NCBI GenBank assembly: GCA_002722775.1
Contig: PBMU01000045.1
Span: forward strand, 1 to 63,001
Source: Rhodospirillaceae bacterium
Lineage (GTDB): Bacteria; Pseudomonadota; Alphaproteobacteria; Thalassobaculales; Thalassobaculaceae
Length of the DNA stretch: 63,001 nucleotides
Direction of reading: 5' to 3'
Both the position numbers and the translations under genes were made by a program. This document shows, one piece after another, positions 56,253 through 63,001 of the stretch. The notes beneath the pieces are model-generated. The model worked only from the letters and a program-made list of their open reading frames with translations. It was not told the DNA's origin and searched no databases. The first letter of the stretch is position 1. Each line of letters opens with the position of its first letter.

Positions 56253-56630
56253 TCAGAAACGCGGTCCATCATGGTCTGCCGGATCACGCAGTTCGGCTAG
56301 CAATGCATCGAGGCGGGAATCGTCCAGATCCCCGATTCTCTCTGCTAAGCGGTTAGCTAATTCGGTAGCCTTCGGGCTCAAGCCCTGAGTGTCAATAACA
56401 GCCCTGGGATGAGAAAGCTCCGCGAGACGGCGTAGTGCTTCAGCATCGCCCCAAATAAGACCGAAATAAGCACAAATCTGATGAAGCAGTCCTATCGTCG
56501 GGCGACCTTTTTTCCCGTGCTCCAACGCCGAGAGGTAGGCCGACGATACCTGAAGGGTCTTCGCCATCTGGGCCATAGTGACCCGCTTCTCCTCACGCAA
56601 TTCACGCAGCCTGACACCGAAAGGCGTCAT
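56253..56630 (-). CDS. Helix-turn-helix (XRE family) transcriptional regulator
   Basis: A 125-residue regulator with an N-terminal XRE HTH (about residues 5-60: VRLRELREEKRVTMAQMAKTL, then SSAYLSALEHGKKGRP) and a helical C-terminus. The ATG at 56630 overlaps the smr stop (ATGA), which decides the start over the longer open frame. It is the last gene of the lutA-lutB-lutC-smr-xre run. Its regulatory target is unknown; autoregulation or control of the lut genes is possible. Confidence 0.88.
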   Translation of the reverse strand: MTPFGVRLRELREEKRVTMAQMAKTLQVSSAYLSALEHGKKGRPTIGLLHQICAYFGLIWGDAEALRRLAELSHPRAVIDTQGLSPKATELANRLAERIGDLDDSRLDALLAELRDPADHDGPRF

Positions 56631-57226
56631 GGCCCTCTCCGCCGTTTGAGTAAGACATAAAGTGCCCCCGCCCCCCCGTCGGCTGGTTGGGCCGGTGTGT
56701 AAGCCAAAACAATAATATCTAACGGCGGTTCCGAAAGCCATCGCGGCACCATGCGGCGCAGAACACCCGATCCACTCAAGAGCGCGCCCTCGGCGCTCCG
56801 GCGCCCCTTGCCGGTAATTACCAGTAGACACCGATCCCCCCTGCGTTGTCCGTCGATCAAGAACTCTGCAAGCGCAGCGCGCGCCTCTTCCTTGGTCATC
56901 CCATGCAAGTCAATTCGGCCGCTGATCTCTATCTTCCCGCGTTGTAGTCGACGCGCGGTGCGGCGGTCCAAGCCTGGCACATGGCCAGAATCGTGATCCG
57001 CGAGAGAAACAGGTATCCCCCGTATTTTTGATTGCTCGAGTGCGCGGAGTGGTCTGGTTTGCCTGGTTTTACGCTCGGTTACATTCGAACCCGGTTCATC
57101 ATCCCGGGTGATTTCATCACCGCTTGGGTTAATCTGAGGGAAAAGTGGCTTTACATCGGTCAAAACCCGTTGAAAAAGCTCCAAGTCTTGCTCCGTCGGC
57201 TGTATCGGTCTGGGGCGGCGCGCCAT
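56627..57226 (-). CDS. Smr domain protein
   Basis: A 199-residue protein with a C-terminal Smr domain (about residues 95-195), as found at the end of MutS2. The signature is IDLHGMTKEEARAALAEFL followed by VITGKGRRS and the conserved GALYVLLKR end. The N-terminal 90 residues are charged and probably disordered. Smr domains can act as nucleases on RNA or DNA; the role of stand-alone members in alphaproteobacteria is unclear. It starts 3 bases after lutC and overlaps the HTH gene. Confidence 0.92.
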   Translation of the reverse strand: MARRPRPIQPTEQDLELFQRVLTDVKPLFPQINPSGDEITRDDEPGSNVTERKTRQTRPLRALEQSKIRGIPVSLADHDSGHVPGLDRRTARRLQRGKIEISGRIDLHGMTKEEARAALAEFLIDGQRRGDRCLLVITGKGRRSAEGALLSGSGVLRRMVPRWLSEPPLDIIVLAYTPAQPADGGAGALYVLLKRRRGP

Positions 57227-57229
57227 TTG

Positions 57230-57892
57230 TCACCGCCCCACTAGAATTAGATGGAGACGGAGTGGGCCATGTACACCAATCTGTATTTTCTGCTCGATAT
57301 CGCCTGTACGTGACGGTCCAGTGATGAAATTTGCTGACCTCGGGTTAGTCCCGTTCACACGCAGCAGGTCCCATGCATCCTCATAGGCCGGAACCACATC
57401 GTTGCGAAACAGAACGACGAGGTGTGTGGGCGGGACAAAATTCAAGGTTGTCGGGTTTTCCGGACCAGAGACAAGAAGCAAGGTGCCGGTTTCGGCCACG
57501 CCCGCCAAACCTTTTGAAAGGCTCGCCTCATCGGCCTTCTCCGCCGCTCCCATTCGGACCTCTACGGTCGGCGCGGCGGCCCAGTCAAGGTCATGCAATC
57601 CCGGTGCCTGAACCAACCGTGCGGGTAGGTTCTCGTTCGCTAGATAATCCATCACAGCTTGCGGGATCTCACCCCTGTCGCTGACCTCAACGACACTCGT
57701 GCTTGCAGCACGCGCCTTCGCTATGAATAAATCAATGAGAGCTGCTGGCGGCTGGCCCGCCCGTGACGGAATTAGGTGGCGTGGATGGGAGCGGATTCGT
57801 TCCTCAAGCGCTGCACGGGCTTCTCCATATATCGGCCCACGACGCAAGGATTGACGAATGGTAGACAGGATCACGTCGCGTGTTTCGCTCAT
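57230..57892 (-). CDS. lutC: Lactate utilization protein LutC
   Basis: LUD-domain subunit of the LutABC L-lactate oxidation complex. The 220-residue protein has the VAETGTLLLVSG and PTTLNFVPPTHLVVLF segments and the C-terminal GPSRTGDIEQKIQIGVHGP motif typical of LutC/YkgG. The ATG at 57892 shares one base with the lutB stop (TGATG). Confidence 0.94.
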   Translation of the reverse strand: MSETRDVILSTIRQSLRRGPIYGEARAALEERIRSHPRHLIPSRAGQPPAALIDLFIAKARAASTSVVEVSDRGEIPQAVMDYLANENLPARLVQAPGLHDLDWAAAPTVEVRMGAAEKADEASLSKGLAGVAETGTLLLVSGPENPTTLNFVPPTHLVVLFRNDVVPAYEDAWDLLRVNGTNPRSANFITGPSRTGDIEQKIQIGVHGPLRLHLILVGR

Positions 57893-59307
57893 CAACGCTC
57901 CCCCCTGCGATATCGGGTCAAGAAGGTGCCACCCTCAGGGGCTGGCAAATCCCTGTTCGCCGTCCAACCCCCCACCAGAGGCAGCGATTTTAGTCTTCCG
58001 CGACCGATGGCGAGGGCCGCCAATACGCCAACGCCAATCCCGGTCAGGGTGCGATACAACGCCGGTCGGCCAGCAAAGTAGGACCAAAAAAACAATGCAA
58101 ATTTGCTTACTTTCCCTCCATGACCCTGCTGATGAGCCGAGTTTCGATGGTGCCTCATCATCTTGATCAGGGGAATTTTCATGGGACAAACCTGTTCGCA
58201 TTGGCCGCAAAATGTCGAGGCGTTGGGAAGATGAGCGCTCGCCGCAATGTTCGTGAGTGATGGGGTCAGAACAGCGCCCATAGGACCGGGATATATCCAC
58301 CCGTAAGCGTGTCCGCCAACCGCGCTGTAGACTGGACAGTGGTTTATGCAAGCCGCACACTGGATGCATCGCAACATGTCCTGTTGGTTTGTACCGAGCA
58401 TCGACGATCGGCCGTTATCAACCAAAACAACGTGATAAGCTTTGGGGCCATCCAGGTCGTCAGATCGCTTGGGGCCGTTTGAGACCGAAGTGTAAACAGA
58501 AAACTCTTGGCCGGTTGATGACCGCGCTAAAAGCCGCAAAATGGCAAAGGCGTCTTCCATCGTCGGCACGATTTTTTCCAAGCTCGCAACCACCACGTGA
58601 GTTCTCGCCAGCGTCTGGGTTAGATCCCCGTTACCTTCGTTGGTAACAATTATGCTGGAGCCGGATTCGGCCACGAGAAAATTTGCGCCGGTGATGCCGA
58701 CCTCAGCAGAGAAATAGGCTTCACGTAATCGGGTGCGCGCCTCGGCAGTGATGTCGGCTGGCTCTGATAACGCCCGGGTGGGATCTAGACCCTCGTGGGC
58801 TTCACGAAAGGCGTCGCCAATCTCCTCCTTGGTCACATGAACTGCTGGAACGATGATATGGCTGGGCGGCTCGTCGCGTAGCTGAATTATGTACTCACCC
58901 AGGTCGGTTTCGACCCGGCGAATTTCGCTTGCATCTAAGGCCTCATTCAATCCGATTTCCTCAACCACCATAGACTTACCCTTGGTCACCGTCCTGGCGC
59001 CGGCGTCACGACAAATTCTCATGATGGTATCTCGGGCCTCCTTCGCATTCCGGGCCCAATGCACCTTGCCGCCGCTGGCTCTTACGTTGCGCTCGTAGAT
59101 TTCGAGATAGACGTCAAGATGGTCCAGCGTGTGGTCCTTGATATCCCGTGCAACATTCCGAAGCTCTTCGAACTCCGGAAGATCAGCAACCACTTCGGCA
59201 CGATTAATAGGAAAGCCGCGCTTCAGGTTGGCTAGCGCTGCCTGAAGAACGGGATTGGCTAGTGCAGCTCGAGAATTATCTATAAATCTATCAGAAGTGT
59301 GGTTCAC
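57892..59307 (-). CDS. lutB: Lactate utilization iron-sulfur protein LutB
   Basis: Iron-sulfur and LUD-domain subunit of LutABC. The 471-residue protein has an N-terminal LUD domain (about residues 60-290, with AGARTVTKGKSMVVEEIGLN) and two ferredoxin-like cluster motifs, CIQCAACINHCP (about residue 305) and CGQCEQVCP (about 358). A hydrophobic stretch near residue 420 is also usual. It starts with GTG overlapping the lutA stop by 4 bases. Confidence 0.94.
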   Translation of the reverse strand: MNHTSDRFIDNSRAALANPVLQAALANLKRGFPINRAEVVADLPEFEELRNVARDIKDHTLDHLDVYLEIYERNVRASGGKVHWARNAKEARDTIMRICRDAGARTVTKGKSMVVEEIGLNEALDASEIRRVETDLGEYIIQLRDEPPSHIIVPAVHVTKEEIGDAFREAHEGLDPTRALSEPADITAEARTRLREAYFSAEVGITGANFLVAESGSSIIVTNEGNGDLTQTLARTHVVVASLEKIVPTMEDAFAILRLLARSSTGQEFSVYTSVSNGPKRSDDLDGPKAYHVVLVDNGRSSMLGTNQQDMLRCIQCAACINHCPVYSAVGGHAYGWIYPGPMGAVLTPSLTNIAASAHLPNASTFCGQCEQVCPMKIPLIKMMRHHRNSAHQQGHGGKVSKFALFFWSYFAGRPALYRTLTGIGVGVLAALAIGRGRLKSLPLVGGWTANRDLPAPEGGTFLTRYRRGER

Positions 59308-60101
59308 TGTCTGACACCAGTCCCCGCTATTGGCGGGATATCGTCAACTCCTGCCAGCGCCTCCGCTACATGTCGGAAGGCTAATGGACTACCCTCCCGG
59401 CTGGCCTTCCCCGCCATGTTCAACAAGCAGCCGAGATCTCCAGCGAGCACGGTGTCGCCGCCGCTAGCTTCAGCGTCCCGAATTTTATTAGTCACCATGG
59501 CGTTAGAAATATCAGAATATTTCACACAAAACGTTCCGCCGAAACCGCAGCAGACCTCCGGTTCAGCCATTTCATGAAGCTCCAGTCCGCGAACCTTAGC
59601 TAAAAGACCGCGCGGTTGTTGCTTCACTCCAAGTTCGCGAAGCCCGGCGCAGGAGTCATGGTACGTGACGGCTCCACCCCTGTGAACCGGAACCAGGTCA
59701 GCCCGTAGCACATCGACTAAGAATTCTGTCAGTTCGTGCGTGCGTTCCGAAAGCCGCTTCGCTCTGGGTCCATTCACTGGATCGTCGGCAAACAACTCAG
59801 GCACGTGATGCGATAGCATCCCCCCGCAAGATCCCGAGGGTACGACCACATGATCAAAGTCCTGAAAGGCATCGAGCCATGCGAGCACCACAGCTCGGGC
59901 AGTAGCGGGGTCGCCCGAGTTATAGGCTGGTTGCCCACAACAGGTCTGGATTTCGGGCACTTCGACTTTGCAGCCCGCTTGCTCGAGAAGCTTTATCGTC
60001 GCGAAACCTACGCTCGGTCGAAAGAAGTCAACCAGACAGGTGACAAACAAACCGACCCGAATGGGCGGTACCGTGCCGGGTTCGGGCCCAATTTGTTTCA
60101 T
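59304..60101 (-). CDS. lutA: Lactate utilization Fe-S oxidoreductase LutA
   Basis: CCG-domain subunit of LutABC, related to GlcF and HdrB. The 265-residue protein contains two cysteine-rich CCG motifs: CCGQPAYNSGD near residue 58, and CCGFGGTFCVKY near residue 195. The order lutA-lutB-lutC with 1-4 base overlaps is that of the Bacillus lutABC operon. The gene lies 82 bases after mltA. No lactate permease or LutR/LldR-type regulator is adjacent; the HTH gene at the far end is XRE, not GntR. Confidence 0.93.
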   Translation of the reverse strand: MKQIGPEPGTVPPIRVGLFVTCLVDFFRPSVGFATIKLLEQAGCKVEVPEIQTCCGQPAYNSGDPATARAVVLAWLDAFQDFDHVVVPSGSCGGMLSHHVPELFADDPVNGPRAKRLSERTHELTEFLVDVLRADLVPVHRGGAVTYHDSCAGLRELGVKQQPRGLLAKVRGLELHEMAEPEVCCGFGGTFCVKYSDISNAMVTNKIRDAEASGGDTVLAGDLGCLLNMAGKASREGSPLAFRHVAEALAGVDDIPPIAGTGVRQ

Positions 60102-60183
60102 GAGCAGCCTCCGTCGAGTTATTACCCCTGGAATCTAACGGGAATGCTTAAAACGCAGCCGTGTAGCTTGCAAGCCCCGCGGG

Positions 60184-61374
60184 TCATCGTGATCGGGAAC
60201 TCACCCGGCCTTTGGGTATGAAAACAAAGTAGGAACCGCCGGCTTTCATCGGGCCCGCAAGGCGTTCGGCCATCGATCCGTTTCCCCAAAAAATATCGGC
60301 CCGGACTGGGCCCTTGATTGCGCCTCCCGTGTCCTGCGCTACCATTAAACGGCGAAGACGCTTACCAGCTTCATCAGGATAGTTAACGTCGATCCAGACG
60401 GGCAGGCCAAGCGGAATGGCTCTTGGATCCACGGCCAAAGAGCGGCCGGGCGAAAGAACTACGCCTTGAGCACCCAAGGGTCCATCACCCCGAACCTCAC
60501 GAAAAAAAATATATGCCCCGTTTAGGTTCATCACCGTGTCTTTTTGTGTAGGGTTTTTCTCCAACCAAGCGCGAATCTTTTGCATCGACATTCCTTCACG
60601 TGGAATGGCGCCTGTCTCGATTAAGTGGCGGCCTATTGGGTAATACGCGTGTCCGTTATGACCGTCGTACCCTATCCGCATTGCCGCGCCATCGGATAAA
60701 CGTACGCGCCCGGATCCTTGGATATGCAGAAAGAATGCGTCCACTGGGTCGTCTAACCAAACCAATGGCTCCACGATCCCCTCCAGGCGGCCCGCCCTTA
60801 TGTCAGACCGCGAATAGTAGGGCTTTAACCTACCGTTTATAACCCGTCCAGAAATGCGCCTGCCCGCAAGGTCATTGCGCCAATCACCAAGATTGACCAG
60901 CACCAGATCGCGTGGGCGACGATAGATCGGGATCGTGAATTTCTTATCCTTATGTCGGGATCCCAAGAGGTCGGCTTCAAAGTAACCGGTGAATAGCCCC
61001 ATTTCCGGATCGTTACCCATGACGCGATAAGGTGTGAACCAGGTCTCAAAATATCCCCTTGCTTGTTCCGCATTTAGTTCTGATTGCGGTATCGCCTTGC
61101 AAGCGTCGGCCCAGTCCTGCACGATACCAGCGTACTGATTTATGGCCATCGGAACATTCGGTGAACGCTTGGCGATGACCGCACATGACCGGGCAAAAGC
61201 CGGCAATGCCGCTGCTACGCTATCGAGCCGCCAGCCCGGCAAATCGGTGAAACGAACCGCCTCGAATGCCGGAGACCCCTTGAGGCGGGCAGGTCGTGTC
61301 AGATCATCCGGTTTTGCGCAAGAAGCTGCGACCAACGAAAACACCACAGCTGCGGTCCAATGATAGGTTTTCAT
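60184..61374 (-). CDS. mltA: Membrane-bound lytic murein transglycosylase A
   Basis: Cleaves peptidoglycan glycosidic bonds forming 1,6-anhydro-muropeptides, the substrate class of the AmpG-like permease in this window. The 396-residue protein has a signal peptide with lipobox VAASC (C19), the MltA barrel domain (LFTGYFEADLLGS, HIQGSGRVRLSDG), and the C-terminal 3D domain with the catalytic aspartate in AQDTGGAIKGPVRADIFWG. It lies 24 bases after the Tim44-like gene. Confidence 0.95.
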   Translation of the reverse strand: MKTYHWTAAVVFSLVAASCAKPDDLTRPARLKGSPAFEAVRFTDLPGWRLDSVAAALPAFARSCAVIAKRSPNVPMAINQYAGIVQDWADACKAIPQSELNAEQARGYFETWFTPYRVMGNDPEMGLFTGYFEADLLGSRHKDKKFTIPIYRRPRDLVLVNLGDWRNDLAGRRISGRVINGRLKPYYSRSDIRAGRLEGIVEPLVWLDDPVDAFFLHIQGSGRVRLSDGAAMRIGYDGHNGHAYYPIGRHLIETGAIPREGMSMQKIRAWLEKNPTQKDTVMNLNGAYIFFREVRGDGPLGAQGVVLSPGRSLAVDPRAIPLGLPVWIDVNYPDEAGKRLRRLMVAQDTGGAIKGPVRADIFWGNGSMAERLAGPMKAGGSYFVFIPKGRVSSRSR

Positions 61375-61398
61375 AAACCGACCGACCGCCGCTGCTGA

Positions 61399-62085
61399 TC
61401 AAGTGATTTCTTCGGGGTCCCTGATGGCTATTAATTGCCAGTTCGGGTCACCGGATCGCACATCCCGGGCAAATAGCCAAACATCTGTCAGGTTCTCGAT
61501 CCGATCCGGATCACCCTCAACTATATCGCCCGCGGAGCTCCGCAACACTTTGACCTGATCAGTCAAGAACTCGACGGTTACGGTAACAATTGTACCGTCG
61601 ATTTCGACGGCTTCAATAGACGTAGACTTCATTGAGGAAATAGTCGTCTCGAGTGTTTCTCCCGCCCTTTCCCGATCCTCAATCGCGGCGTCAAAGTTCT
61701 CGTATAGTGCGGGGGCCAACAAGTCCCGAAGTTGGTCACGTTCGCCCCGAGCGAACGCGCCCACGGTCCATTCGTATGCTGCTTTTGCGCCGCTCAGGAA
61801 CTCACGATCATCGAAATCTGGATCCAGGGACTTAAGCCTGGTCATGCCATCCATTTCCGAATCATCATCACGATTGGATTCTGCCTCGACTGGACTTTCC
61901 TTATCCGTAAGAGCAATCACGTTGTCGTTATCCGCATTATCCTCCGGCTGACGAATAAATGGATTCGACCGACGTTGTTGCTCGTGGCCGGTACGACGCC
62001 CGAGTACCCGTCGCAACTGAAACACCAGATACCCGGCAAGCATGGCAAAGATAATGATATCAAAGAATGCGAAACCGTCTCCCAT
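61399..62085 (-). CDS. Tim44/TimA-like domain protein
   Basis: A 228-residue inner-membrane protein with one N-terminal transmembrane helix (residues 6-22), an acidic disordered linker (about 35-85), and a Tim44-like domain (about 90-228: FLSGAKAAYEWTVGAFARGERDQLRDLL). It is the bacterial relative of mitochondrial Tim44; its role, possibly as a membrane adaptor, is not settled. It is upstream of mltA on the same strand and divergent from fxsA, the common alphaproteobacterial layout. Confidence 0.9.
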   Translation of the reverse strand: MGDGFAFFDIIIFAMLAGYLVFQLRRVLGRRTGHEQQRRSNPFIRQPEDNADNDNVIALTDKESPVEAESNRDDDSEMDGMTRLKSLDPDFDDREFLSGAKAAYEWTVGAFARGERDQLRDLLAPALYENFDAAIEDRERAGETLETTISSMKSTSIEAVEIDGTIVTVTVEFLTDQVKVLRSSAGDIVEGDPDRIENLTDVWLFARDVRSGDPNWQLIAIRDPEEIT

Positions 62086-62284
62086 CTCGCGTCTTCGGTC
62101 GGAGGTTAGACTAGACCGCCGTCCGCCCTTTCTTTACCTGTCTCCAGTGAGGCCCATTCAGAGATACCAGACATGATGCGAGACCGCCCAGCAACCCTGA
62201 ATTACTTCAGTATATGATCGCTCCGTTCACTAAACAAAAACGGTATACCACACTAAGTACGTTGTCACTGACCAAAGAGCAACC

Positions 62285-62818
62285 ATGAGCGCTGTCCTTT
62301 TCCTCGTTTTTTTCATTGGCCTTTCAGTTGCTGAAATCCTTGCATTTATCGAGGTCGGCGGGAGGATTGGGGGTTGGTCAACAGTTGCCGCAACTATCGC
62401 CACAGGAATCACCGGGGTCATTTTGTTCCGGGTCCAGGGAATAAGCGCCCTTGTGGCAGCTAAAACTAATCTAGAACATGGCCGCATGCCGCTAGAGGAG
62501 CTCGTCGGTGGTGTTGGCTTGCTTTTCGCCGCTATGTGCTTATTGGTACCGGGCTTTATCACAGACCTTATCGGGCTGGCATTATTTATTCCCGCGGTTC
62601 GGGTTATCGTTCTTGCAAAATTGATTCACGGGATGTTTATGCGTAGCCACATCAGTCCTTCGCTTTGGGGTAAAGATTTGCGAGAGCCTCACCAATACTC
62701 TGGCACTATCGACGGAGAATACGAGGATGTCACTGAAAATGACGGAAAACTGCCGCCCGAGAGCTTAACCTACGATCGCGGGGTTAGTGGGGAACAAAAA
62801 GGCGGGACGGAGCCATGA
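62285..62818 (+). CDS. fxsA: FxsA family membrane protein
   Basis: A 177-residue cytoplasmic membrane protein of the FxsA family, named for phage exclusion suppression in E. coli. It has about three to four hydrophobic helices (residues 1-22, 28-50, 72-105). The MPLEELVGGVGLLFAAMCLLVPGFITD signature and a polar C-terminal tail of some 60 residues are typical. In many alphaproteobacteria secB follows; here a histidine phosphatase gene does, overlapping by 4 bases. Confidence 0.9.
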   Translation: MSAVLFLVFFIGLSVAEILAFIEVGGRIGGWSTVAATIATGITGVILFRVQGISALVAAKTNLEHGRMPLEELVGGVGLLFAAMCLLVPGFITDLIGLALFIPAVRVIVLAKLIHGMFMRSHISPSLWGKDLREPHQYSGTIDGEYEDVTENDGKLPPESLTYDRGVSGEQKGGTEP

Positions 62819-63001
62819 TACTTGTTCGCCATGGACAGTCCGAGTTCAACGCGGCCTTCGGCAAGAACCGGATCGATCCGGGAATCGAGGATCCGTCGAT
62901 CACTGCGTTTGGCGCAGAGCAAGCTTTGATATCCGCGCAGTTGGTTCAATCAATGTCAATCAGCCGGTTGATAAGTAGCCCTTACAGGCGGGCCCTCGAA
63001 A
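62815..63001 (+). CDS. Histidine phosphatase (phosphoglycerate mutase-like), 3' end outside window
   Basis: Only the first 62 codons are inside the window. The N-terminal RHGQSEFN motif (residues 5-12) carries the phospho-accepting histidine H6, and SSPYRRALE near residue 54-62 carries a second conserved arginine, both diagnostic of the histidine phosphatase superfamily. Substrate cannot be inferred. The ATG overlaps the fxsA stop (ATGA). Confidence 0.87.
   Translation, partial: MILVRHGQSEFNAAFGKNRIDPGIEDPSITAFGAEQALISAQLVQSMSISRLISSPYRRALE

Overview
The window reads as a contiguous piece of chromosome from an alphaproteobacterium, probably Rhodospirillales-like and possibly marine. The grounds are gene order and content: hisB-hisH-(GNAT)-hisA-hisF-hisE-hinT back to back with hslVU; ffh-rpsP-rimM-trmD-rplS; dnaK-dnaJ with hrcA-grpE and rph-rdgB-hemW; nth-DUF2244-dapB; Tim44-like protein, MltA and Smr; a bactofilin; and a dnaK promoter of the alphaproteobacterial sigma-32 type. 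Genes are dense and frequently joined by 1-4 base stop/start overlaps. I see no tRNA, rRNA, CRISPR array, insertion sequence or prophage. UGA is an ordinary stop here.

Layout. 0-11.5 kb: the end of a DsbD-type reductase gene, a Prx5-type peroxiredoxin, a 1.45-kb gene-poor gap, dCTP deaminase, argD-argF-hslO, a lipoprotein and pdxY, all on the plus strand. 10.5-14.9 kb, minus strand: leuC-leuD-leuB-asd. 15.1-18.9 kb, minus strand: ffh-rpsP-rimM-trmD-rplS behind a good sigma-70 promoter. 19-24.6 kb: a malate/lactate dehydrogenase family gene, then dapF, mtaB-ftsY and a gentisate dioxygenase. 24.7-28.7 kb: xth and a divergent four-carbon sugar-acid locus (denD-otnI and otnK). 28.9-31.8 kb: a macro-domain gene broken by one UGA, an AmpG-like permease and an adenosine kinase. 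31.9-36.6 kb: EI24-type membrane protein, bactofilin plus lipoprotein, nth, DUF2244, dapB, a PadR regulator. 36.7-45.6 kb: dnaJ, dnaK, a DUF1848 gene, grpE, hrcA, rph, rdgB, hemW. 45.6-49.9 kb: LppC/LpoA-like lipoprotein, BON lipoprotein, SirB1-like protein, gshB. 50-56.2 kb: hinT and the his operon (minus), hslVU (plus). 56.2-63 kb: HTH regulator, Smr, lutCBA, mltA, Tim44-like, fxsA and the start of a histidine phosphatase.

Functionally this is a housekeeping region: arginine, leucine, histidine and diaminopimelate synthesis, the SRP targeting pathway, heat-shock proteostasis, envelope maintenance and nucleotide or DNA repair. Small catabolic modules (lactate, D-erythronate, gentisate) are set into it. 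No clearly new multi-gene system is visible. The most distinctive observations are the macro-domain gene whose only interruption replaces a conserved tryptophan by UGA, the DUF1848 gene with a radical-SAM-like cysteine cluster inside the heat-shock region, an apparently leaderless hrcA, and the AT-rich gap with paired DnaA-box-like sites.
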